This document shows positions 53,225 to 61,194 of a DNA stretch of 64,000 nucleotides, piece after piece. This DNA comes from an uncultured Lachnoanaerobaculum sp. (GTDB lineage: Bacteria > Bacillota > Clostridia > Lachnospirales > Lachnospiraceae). Position numbers and translations under genes: made by a program. How positions within the stretch are numbered: the stretch's first letter is position 1; every line of letters starts with the position of its first letter. The stretch lies in contig CAMQCZ010000005.1 of NCBI GenBank assembly GCA_946999385.1, positions 14,466 through 78,465 of the forward strand. The letters run 5' to 3'. Below the pieces are notes generated by a model. That model had not been told where the DNA came from and searched no databases. It saw only the letters and a program-made list of their open reading frames with translations.

Positions 53225-54553
53225 TTATCTAAAAATATTCAGTTTTTTTGACTTTAATATTGTCAAAGCCTTTCTGGTTCTTTTACCATCATGATATTGA
53301 AATACTTTTTTTAAAGTAGAATCTTCAACATTTTCAAAATCCAAACCGATTTCTCGTATTTTTTCAAAATTTTCTTTTCTATATTTTGCAATATCAAGCT
53401 CTCTTTTAGTACTTAAAATATTTCCAACGACAAAAAATAATACAATAAAAATATATATATTATTTTTTATTTTTTTATATTTTTTATTATATGCAAAGCT
53501 AAGTACTATACCTATCATACCAAAAAAATATTGTAATGAATATCTTGAACTCATAGCATAAGTGTCATTTAGGAAAATCCATCTGGCTCCGCTGACTAAA
53601 ATATGATTAAATATAGAATACAATATTAAAATCATTGGAAAAAGTGTATCCTCATAAATCTTATATTTTATATTTATATATATAGCAAATATATAAGAAA
53701 AAATTACTATCAAAGAAATTAATATTATAATTGCTTCAGATATATTGTATGTCTTAAAATATTCTTCTGTAAATATATTACTCGCAAAAGATTTTATAAA
53801 TAATTTGATGAGAATTAAAAATTTTGTTTTTATTGCCTCTTCCAAACCCATATTTACAGTTCCTGCATATTCTTCAACTGAATTTATTTTACTAAATATA
53901 TACAAAATAAATGGTATTAAGATACAAATAATCTTATTTAAATATTTTAATATATTTTTTTTGATAAATCCGTCCTTAGTTATATTATAAAAATAAATCA
54001 ATAAAATAACAAGTGTATAGGAAATTGAATATGGACCTGCTACAAATAATATTGTAAATACCGGTAAATATAAATTCTGACATTCATATTTTTTATTTTT
54101 ATCATCATCCAAAATATAAAAATGATAAATAAATAAAGCAATAGCAAAAAAATGTATCCAACCCGTACCATTGGTAAGCATTTCCCATTTATTAAGTGAA
54201 AAGGTCAATATAGCAACTACAAAATATGTATTTATTGACAAATTCTTTTTTATAATATATTTACCCAATATAAAGAAAATTAAACTTAAAAACAAGGCTC
54301 CTAAAAGCATATCAAATATTGTTGAATATTTGAAAAAATATACATTTATAATTCTTTGAATATAATTTATAGGCATTCTTGTAAATATATCTAAATGTAA
54401 ATATGGTTTAAATGAAAATACATCATTTAAATATACTGTAACCAGCCTTGTGTAATCAGTATATATAACATTTACACAGGCATTCCTTATATATGCACTT
54501 ATAAATAAAAATCCAAATATAGGACCTAATAGATTTAAAAGTTTTTTTAGCAT
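53225..54553 (-). CDS. Polytopic membrane protein of the glycan locus, GT-C-like
   Basis: The 442-residue protein has about ten to eleven hydrophobic segments. Its first extracytoplasmic loop carries YTDYTRLVTVYLNDVFSFKPYLHLDIFTRMPINY, cited as DYTRLVTVYLNDVFSFKPY, with acidic residues as in membrane-embedded GT-C glycosyltransferases. No exact family recognised. It lies 10 bp before rfbF in the operon. Likely roles are glycan addition from a lipid-linked sugar or polymer handling. Confidence 0.6.
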   Translation of the reverse strand: MLKKLLNLLGPIFGFLFISAYIRNACVNVIYTDYTRLVTVYLNDVFSFKPYLHLDIFTRMPINYIQRIINVYFFKYSTIFDMLLGALFLSLIFFILGKYIIKKNLSINTYFVVAILTFSLNKWEMLTNGTGWIHFFAIALFIYHFYILDDDKNKKYECQNLYLPVFTILFVAGPYSISYTLVILLIYFYNITKDGFIKKNILKYLNKIICILIPFILYIFSKINSVEEYAGTVNMGLEEAIKTKFLILIKLFIKSFASNIFTEEYFKTYNISEAIIILISLIVIFSYIFAIYINIKYKIYEDTLFPMILILYSIFNHILVSGARWIFLNDTYAMSSRYSLQYFFGMIGIVLSFAYNKKYKKIKNNIYIFIVLFFVVGNILSTKRELDIAKYRKENFEKIREIGLDFENVEDSTLKKVFQYHDGKRTRKALTILKSKKLNIFR

Positions 54554-54563
54554 CTATTTCACC

Positions 54564-56390
54564 TTACTTGATGCTAATATTTAATATTACACTCAAGTTA
54601 TCTTCCCCTCTTTTTTCTTTAGCATTTTCCATATAAAAATTCGTTTTAAATTTAAAATTAATTATTCTGTTGCCTTCAACTATAATATCCTTTTTGCTTA
54701 TATTTTCTTTTATTTCTACTTCTCGAATTATATTGTCATATTCTATTATTATTTTTTCATTTCCCTTTAATTGACCCGGATAAATAATTTCAAAGCTCAG
54801 TTTTCCTTCCTTACCGCTTAAAATATCAATGCTCGCTCTTTCGTCCATCCATCCGTCAGAATAGTATCCATATATAGGATTTATCTTTATTTTTCTTACA
54901 GCTTCACTTATATCAATAAATTCATTATTTTTTGTACTTTCCTGTAATACAAAAGTATTTGCATTCATATCCGGTATATCTTTTATACTATCTACATGTA
55001 TAATTTCAGGCTCAATAAGGTTTTTATTTACATTATATACCTTGAAAAAAGTATTTGCAGTAAAATCACTCATCTTAAATTGATTTCCTATTATATATAT
55101 TTTGCTTCCAAAAATTTCTTTGCCATATTTATAATAGGTAGTATCAGCCAGAGAATTATATATCTTTTGATTTGGAAATAAATATATATTTTTATATTTT
55201 GTATGATAATAAAATTCAAAAATTAAATTAAAGCAAAAATATACAAGTACAAATAAAAGTAAAATATATTTATACATGCTTATTTTATCCGGAAAATATG
55301 ATTTTATCCTTTTATACATATATGCTATATATATAAGAAATATCATATAAGAAGAATATATCCATCTCATTTCAACTCTTATTGTAACACTTGAGGCAAG
55401 TATATTACTTGCAATCAATCCTAAGAAAAATATAGAATAAATAATATCCTCTTTTATATTTTTATCTTTTCTTATAAAAGAAATAATAATAAAATTTATA
55501 AAAAATATCAGAAAGCTTATTATACTTATACAAATTAAAACCTTATATAAAAATGGAGTATCATACCACCTTATTCCGTTCAAATGCTCAGGTCCTGCAT
55601 TAATACCTAATATATAAAATATTTGTGAAATAATATTTTTTATAATACTCTTTAAATTGAAAGTTTCAACAACCTCTGTTCCCCCTGTGCCTGCCGGTAA
55701 AATTGTACCTATAGTAAAATTTCTAATTATCTGTATAAATATAAAGCTTAATAAAGTAAATATATATATAAATATTCTCTTACTTTTTTTAACAAGCAAA
55801 GCAAAGAAAAATATTGGCAATATTACCATAAATCTTTCATGAGTAAAAACAATCAAAGGATAATATATTAAAGCCTTATAATAATATTTTATATTTCCTG
55901 ATTTTATAAATTCATATAAATTTGATAAAATTAAAAAAATAAAAAGCAGTGCCAAGGCTTCCATTAAACCTAAGAGCTGAGATATATTATAATATGAAAA
56001 TCTTGTTGCTAAAAATAAAATTCCTAATAAAAATGACAGCATTCTTGATTTTGATATTTTCTTATTAAAAAAATATATAAGGCTTGCTAAAATAGAAGAA
56101 AATATAATATTTATAGGAACAATTAAATTAATATGATTTTTTATTACACCAAGCTCAATCCATGCAACAAACCAATATATAGGTCTGAATCTTGTAGAAC
56201 CTATCGGAAATACATATTCTCTAAAGCTCTGTTCCCCATAGCATGACCACATATACAAGTCATCCATATATAGACCGCTGATTTTTATTTGCCTATTTAT
56301 AAAAAATGAAAATATAATAAAAGAAAATATAATTAAAATATCCTTTAACAATTTGTTTTTTTCTTCTATATTAAGCCTTGATTCAAACAT
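54564..56390 (-). CDS. Large polytopic membrane protein, GT-C glycosyltransferase-like
   Basis: The 608-residue protein has about eleven hydrophobic segments in its first 400 residues and a soluble extracytoplasmic C-terminal part of about 190 residues. An early loop reads SGLYMDDLYMWSCYGEQSFRE with paired aspartates in the expected GT-C position. It is a probable lipid-linked-sugar glycosyltransferase; sugar and acceptor are unknown. The C-terminal region has beta-rich character. It is cotranscribed with its neighbours at gaps of about 10 bp. Confidence 0.65.
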   Translation of the reverse strand: MFESRLNIEEKNKLLKDILIIFSFIIFSFFINRQIKISGLYMDDLYMWSCYGEQSFREYVFPIGSTRFRPIYWFVAWIELGVIKNHINLIVPINIIFSSILASLIYFFNKKISKSRMLSFLLGILFLATRFSYYNISQLLGLMEALALLFIFLILSNLYEFIKSGNIKYYYKALIYYPLIVFTHERFMVILPIFFFALLVKKSKRIFIYIFTLLSFIFIQIIRNFTIGTILPAGTGGTEVVETFNLKSIIKNIISQIFYILGINAGPEHLNGIRWYDTPFLYKVLICISIISFLIFFINFIIISFIRKDKNIKEDIIYSIFFLGLIASNILASSVTIRVEMRWIYSSYMIFLIYIAYMYKRIKSYFPDKISMYKYILLLFVLVYFCFNLIFEFYYHTKYKNIYLFPNQKIYNSLADTTYYKYGKEIFGSKIYIIGNQFKMSDFTANTFFKVYNVNKNLIEPEIIHVDSIKDIPDMNANTFVLQESTKNNEFIDISEAVRKIKINPIYGYYSDGWMDERASIDILSGKEGKLSFEIIYPGQLKGNEKIIIEYDNIIREVEIKENISKKDIIVEGNRIINFKFKTNFYMENAKEKRGEDNLSVILNISIK

Positions 56391-56398
56391 ATATCCTC

Positions 56399-58558
56399 CT
56401 AATTTTTTATATATTTATATAAGCTTGTTTTACCCGCATCAATTATAAGTCTTAAGCTTTTATCTTCAAGCATAAATTGTATTATTTCATCTGCTCTTTT
56501 ATGATCCTTCAGGTACGCATTTTCAGTATAAATATAATCTATCTCGGCATAATTTAAAAATTTTTTAAAATTATCCAAATATTTAACAACTAAAACATTT
56601 CCACCGCTTCCGGTAATATCAGTATATGTCTGTGATATAGCAGGAAGCATATAGGCATAAGGCTCATAAGCAATACTTAAAAGTCTTGATTTTTTTTGTG
56701 AATTTAAATAAGAATAAATTTCACCCTCCTGATTATTAAAAAAATGATTTTTATTATCCTTTATATGCTCATAAAAACCACTATTTTCGAAGCTTATTTC
56801 AGTATTTCCTAAAACTCCCGCCCAATTAGTTGTAATTGTTAATAATAAAGAAATAATACAAGGAAATAGAAATACTAAAAGTGAATATTTTATATTAAAT
56901 TCTAAAATATCCTTATAAGATAAAATAAAAACAATTATGCTAAGACTATATAATAAAATATAGTAATTTCCATCAATCTGATATAATCTTTGCAAAGTAT
57001 ATAAGCTTGATATGAAAATCACCAAAAATAATATATATAAAAATTTTAAAGCTTCACTTTTATTTTTTTTGAATATATTTACAAAATTAAATAATATCAA
57101 TATAAATATAAGACTTGTTCCAAAAGCAATAAAAATATGTATATCTTCTCTAGGTGAAATAAATATATAATAAATTCTTTTTAAAAATATATATAACTGT
57201 TTTATTATATCTAATCCTTCAGCATTTTTAGGAATATTTTCTATTTTATATGGATATTTTATATGAAAACCTATTTTTTCAAAAATCCCTGTAAATATAG
57301 AGGTAAAAAAATGTCCTGTTATAAAAAAGCTTCTTAAATGTACTAAAAATACAACTAAAAAGGTATATACCAATAAAAATATATTTTTTAACTTAAAAAT
57401 AATTCTTCCTTTTAAAAATATATATATAATTAAACTTAAAAATATTAAAGAAGAATAAATAAGACTTGTAGGTTTATATATAGAGCTAAGCATAAGAGCT
57501 GCAAGAGTCCATGACAAATACTCTTCATTTTTATATTTTATATATTTTAAAATATCTAAAATTGCAAATAATTGAAATAATAAAGTTATTATATCTGTCT
57601 TTGCAGAAATACCCATATTAGTGATAGCAGGTATAAATATTACGATAAATATTGCAAATGTAGCTATATAATCATAAGTTTCCAAGCTTATGATTTCATA
57701 TATAGTAAATAAAACCATTATCAGACATAAAAAAGAAAATGCCTGTATAAAGCTATATGAATTTAAGATATTCAATGGATAAGTTAAAAGCTCAAATCCC
57801 TTAGGATATGTATAAACAACATTTAATAAGCCTAAATTTTCATAAATACCATTTCCTATATTCAAAATATAATTACTTCTAAGTGCATATCTTATGGAAT
57901 CATAGTCAATACTTATATTAAGTCTTGAAGCTTGCAACAATAATATAGCAATTATATTACATATTAAAAAAACCTTTATTTTATTGAATTGCTTATTTTC
58001 TTTTTTTTCTTCAATAAAATATAAAGGAATAAGCTTTTTGATATAACAATATATATATAATATATAAGCTATGACAAGATATCCGAAGCTAAATATATAT
58101 ATTTCCTTTATATTTCCTATTTTAAATAATGACAATAAACATATGCAAAATGTATAATTAATAACTCCTATAATAAAGGAGTGTATATATCTACTTATAT
58201 TATCAGTATAAATTATACTTGTTTTTTTTCTATATACCAAAAGTAAAAGCTCTCCTGATAATATAAATCCCAGAATATATAAAAATACAAAAAAAATCGC
58301 AAAGCTTATTTGATGTATATATAAATATATATATATTACAAAAGCATATAAATAAATTTTTATATGCCCTTTAAATATATTGATACTACAAAGTATTATA
58401 TAAACTATGATAAATTCAATTAAAAAAATCAAGCTCTTTTTATCTAAAAGTTTTCTTAAAAATATAGTATTCTTTATAATATCTAAAAAACTTATTGTAC
58501 TAATAAGCACAGTAGTTATAATAAAAGCAAATATTATTTTTTTATTATTCATATGCAC
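56399..58558 (-). CDS. Large polytopic membrane protein, GT-C/GT39-like
   Basis: The 719-residue protein has more than a dozen hydrophobic segments and a short soluble tail. A DYDSIRYALRSNYILN loop resembles the acidic first-loop motif of the GT39/83 group. The start is GTG at 58558 (AGGAGA seven bases ahead) or ATG at 58552; both overlap the preceding glycosyltransferase gene. It is the third candidate GT-C of the operon. No family can be named firmly. Confidence 0.65.
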   Translation of the reverse strand: MHMNNKKIIFAFIITTVLISTISFLDIIKNTIFLRKLLDKKSLIFLIEFIIVYIILCSINIFKGHIKIYLYAFVIYIYLYIHQISFAIFFVFLYILGFILSGELLLLVYRKKTSIIYTDNISRYIHSFIIGVINYTFCICLLSLFKIGNIKEIYIFSFGYLVIAYILYIYCYIKKLIPLYFIEEKKENKQFNKIKVFLICNIIAILLLQASRLNISIDYDSIRYALRSNYILNIGNGIYENLGLLNVVYTYPKGFELLTYPLNILNSYSFIQAFSFLCLIMVLFTIYEIISLETYDYIATFAIFIVIFIPAITNMGISAKTDIITLLFQLFAILDILKYIKYKNEEYLSWTLAALMLSSIYKPTSLIYSSLIFLSLIIYIFLKGRIIFKLKNIFLLVYTFLVVFLVHLRSFFITGHFFTSIFTGIFEKIGFHIKYPYKIENIPKNAEGLDIIKQLYIFLKRIYYIFISPREDIHIFIAFGTSLIFILILFNFVNIFKKNKSEALKFLYILFLVIFISSLYTLQRLYQIDGNYYILLYSLSIIVFILSYKDILEFNIKYSLLVFLFPCIISLLLTITTNWAGVLGNTEISFENSGFYEHIKDNKNHFFNNQEGEIYSYLNSQKKSRLLSIAYEPYAYMLPAISQTYTDITGSGGNVLVVKYLDNFKKFLNYAEIDYIYTENAYLKDHKRADEIIQFMLEDKSLRLIIDAGKTSLYKYIKN

Positions 58559-59324
58559 TATAGGATCTCCTATATAATTTTAGTAATAGCTTTGCAATCG
58601 ACTTATTCCACAGAGCTTCAAATATAATTTTTTCTTCTTTTTGTCTGGTATTATCTTCTAAACACAGCTTAGTTGTGCTGAGAGCATGAACTCTATAATA
58701 AATCAAAGCTTTATCTATATATACCCACCTATATTTATTATTTGAAAGTCTAAGTAAGGCTTCCCAGTCGGTAACAAACTTATATTTTTCATTAAAAAGC
58801 GGATAAGTACATAAATTTTTATCATAACAACAGCTTGGACAGATAATAGGATTTCCAAAAGATATGCTAAGTCTTTTCAAAATTGGTAAATGATTAAAGA
58901 TATTTATCTTTAATACCAGTCTGAGTATAGCCTTTATATTTTCTATTTGCCCATTTTTTATAAGCTTATTTTCCTTGATAGTTCTTGATGAGGTCATTAA
59001 TAAAGCTGCATCTTTATATTTATTTTTATATTTTATAATATTTTCTGTATAGTCCTTAAGATATATATCATCTTGATGTGCTATTGTTACTAATCTTGTA
59101 TCAGCTTTTCTATATGCAAAATTCCAATCATTAGCTAAACCTTTTTTTTCATTATTTATAAAAAATTTAATTTTATATTTTGAAGCTAAATTTTTTATGT
59201 ATGAATCAGGTGTAGAAGTTATAATAATTATTTTTGATTTGTAAGCTTGTTTTTTTATAGATTTAATACATTTTTCTAAATATGGAGAATCCTTATAGGC
59301 ACAAATTGCAAATGTATGCTCCAT
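58545..59324 (-). CDS. Family 2 glycosyltransferase
   Basis: The preferred start is ATG at 59324 (MEHTFAICAYK) with a GGAGA site in the gmhA end; the upstream TTG overlaps that site. The 259-residue protein has an N-terminal GT-A fold (FAICAYKDSPYLEKCI), an acidic HQDDIYL motif acting as the metal DxD, and a VTDWEALLRL segment typical of GT2 wall or capsule enzymes. It has no membrane anchor. It probably adds one residue to a lipid-linked intermediate. Confidence 0.85.
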   Translation of the reverse strand: MEHTFAICAYKDSPYLEKCIKSIKKQAYKSKIIIITSTPDSYIKNLASKYKIKFFINNEKKGLANDWNFAYRKADTRLVTIAHQDDIYLKDYTENIIKYKNKYKDAALLMTSSRTIKENKLIKNGQIENIKAILRLVLKINIFNHLPILKRLSISFGNPIICPSCCYDKNLCTYPLFNEKYKFVTDWEALLRLSNNKYRWVYIDKALIYYRVHALSTTKLCLEDNTRQKEEKIIFEALWNKSIAKLLLKLYRRSYSAYE

Positions 59325-59325
59325 A

Positions 59326-59961
59326 TTATTCTCCAAAAAAATAATTTTCCAATTCTAAACAGAGTGCATGATATATCGGAAGATGTAATTCTTGTATTTT
59401 AAAAGTTTCATTTTCAGGTGCAATAATACAGATATCAGAATATTTTTTCAATTTTCCTCCATCCTTTCCTGTCAATGTTATAACATTCATCTTCTTAGCT
59501 TTTGCCGCTACAGCAGCATATATTAAATTTTTAGAATTACCTGAGGTTGATATCGCTAATAAGGTGTCATTTTCACTACCATATCCATAAACCTGCTGAG
59601 CAAAAATCAAATCAGGATCTACATCATTTGCAAATGCTGTACTAAGTGCATTATGTCCTGTTATTGCTATAGCTTTTAAGGCTCCTTGTAAAGAAAGTGA
59701 TAATTTTTCTCCCACTTTTTCATCAATACTTATAAGCCTTTCTTTGTAATCGGTACTTAAACTTCTATGCTTACAAAATGATTTCATAAGCTCTCCGACT
59801 ATATGCTCTGAATCTGCAGCACTCCCACCATTTCCTCCAATTAAAAGAGTACCTTTTTTTATATATGTATCTTTTATAATTTCATAAGCCTTTATAATAT
59901 CTTCTCTAATAACGGATAGATTATTATATCTACTAATTAATTCATCAATAAATTTATACAT
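59326..59961 (-). CDS. gmhA: Sedoheptulose 7-phosphate isomerase (GmhA), SIS domain
   Basis: The 211-residue SIS-domain isomerase converts sedoheptulose-7-phosphate to heptose-7-phosphate. Motifs are GNGGSAADSEHIVGELMKSF (the metal/substrate region), LLAISTSGNSKNLIYAA and the C-terminal QELHLPIYHALC. Length matches GmhA. It follows hddA by 11 bp; the two form the first half of the NDP-heptose route. Phosphatase GmhB and nucleotidyltransferase HddC are missing here. Confidence 0.94.
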   Translation of the reverse strand: MYKFIDELISRYNNLSVIREDIIKAYEIIKDTYIKKGTLLIGGNGGSAADSEHIVGELMKSFCKHRSLSTDYKERLISIDEKVGEKLSLSLQGALKAIAITGHNALSTAFANDVDPDLIFAQQVYGYGSENDTLLAISTSGNSKNLIYAAVAAKAKKMNVITLTGKDGGKLKKYSDICIIAPENETFKIQELHLPIYHALCLELENYFFGE

Positions 59962-59972
59962 ATCTCCTCCTA

Positions 59973-61043
59973 TTAAATTTCAAAATTATATTCTTTATTA
60001 GGCATACGTACCTTTATATTTTTGTAGTCCCATCTATCTTCATCCATTATCCAAGTTTGTACACCTCGAAGTTCAAAATTCCAATCCATAATTTGTCCAC
60101 CCATAGCTTCCAAACCCTCAGCAACCTTATGCTTTACATTATATGGACAATAAATTAATAAAAAGCCTCCACCGCCGGCTCCAAGTATCTTTCCACCAAT
60201 AGCACCATTTTGTTTAGCACAGGTATAGAGTGTATCAATATTATTATTTGTTATTTTTGAACTCATTCTTTTTTTGCTCTGCCAACTATAATCAAGCAAT
60301 TTACCAAAGCCCTGTAAGTTACCTCTTAAAAGCTCATCTTTCATAGCATATGCCAGTGCCTTAACTTCACACATAGCATCAAATGAATCCTGTTTTTTAT
60401 AATTCTTAACCTGATCGTCTATTATATTAGCTGAAATATGTATATTACCGGTATAACACATAAGCAAGTTATATTGTAATTCATTAATAATTGATTTATT
60501 TATCCTAAGTGGATTTACAACAACCTTATTTCTGCCTGAAAATTCTATAAAATTAAAGCCTCCAAAGGTTGCGGCATATTGATCCTGATAACCTCCGGAA
60601 ATTTTTAAATCCTCTCTTTCAACCTTATATGCCAAATCTGCCATTTCATAATAGTCTAAATCTTTATTTTGCCACTTTGCTATTGCACTGAGTAAAGCAA
60701 CCATAACAGTTGAGCTGGTTCCAAGACCTGAGCCTGCCGGTGCATCACATTGAAGATAAACCTCACAGCCTTTTTTTACTTGCATAGCATTTAAGGCCGC
60801 TTTTACCAAATCCAGCTTTCCGTCATATACTATATTTTCTTTAATATTATATTTAATAGTCATATCAAAATCTAAAGAATGAACTATTACCTGTTCATCC
60901 TGCCTAGGTGAAATAGAACAATAAGCATATTTATTAATTGTTGAGCCTATTATAGCACCACCTTGATTTTCACAAAAAGGCGAAACATCTGTACCCCCTC
61001 CACCAAAGCTTATTCTTAGTGGAGCCCTTGAACGTATTATCAT
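59973..61043 (-). CDS. hddA: D-glycero-D-manno-heptose 7-phosphate kinase (HddA type)
   Basis: The 356-residue GHMP kinase starts MIIRSRAPLRISFGGGGTDV and has the ATP loop PAGSGLGTSSTVMVAL. C-terminal GAGGGGFLLIY completes the GHMP set. HddA phosphorylates heptose-7-phosphate at C1. It is first in the 13-kb glycan operon and is preceded by a good promoter. The sugar assignment rests on the adjacent gmhA and on family similarity; other sugar-phosphate kinases are less likely. Confidence 0.92.
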   Translation of the reverse strand: MIIRSRAPLRISFGGGGTDVSPFCENQGGAIIGSTINKYAYCSISPRQDEQVIVHSLDFDMTIKYNIKENIVYDGKLDLVKAALNAMQVKKGCEVYLQCDAPAGSGLGTSSTVMVALLSAIAKWQNKDLDYYEMADLAYKVEREDLKISGGYQDQYAATFGGFNFIEFSGRNKVVVNPLRINKSIINELQYNLLMCYTGNIHISANIIDDQVKNYKKQDSFDAMCEVKALAYAMKDELLRGNLQGFGKLLDYSWQSKKRMSSKITNNNIDTLYTCAKQNGAIGGKILGAGGGGFLLIYCPYNVKHKVAEGLEAMGGQIMDWNFELRGVQTWIMDEDRWDYKNIKVRMPNKEYNFEI

Positions 61044-61089
61044 ATTAACTACTTCTCTTTCCTTATTATTGATATTTTAACATATTTAT

Positions 61090-61118
61090 ATAGTAAATTA
61101 TATTGATTTTTTAGTCAA
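61090..61118 (-). promoter_or_regulatory. Promoter of the glycan operon
   Basis: TTGACT (61118-61113), 17-nt spacer, TACTAT (61095-61090) on the minus strand, 47 nt before the hddA start codon. Confidence 0.65.
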
Positions 61119-61149
61119 TCACCCACAAGTGAATATAATTTATAAAATA

Positions 61150-61187
61150 AAATGCTAAAGACAAGAGCTTCAAATGTCTTTAGCATT
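61150..61187 (-). terminator. leuS terminator
   Basis: Arms AAATGCTAAAGACA and TGTCTTTAGCATTT (14 bp) enclose a 10-nt loop; the minus strand continues TATTTTATAAA. It lies 8 nt after the leuS stop. Confidence 0.8.
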
Positions 61188-61194
61188 TATATTT

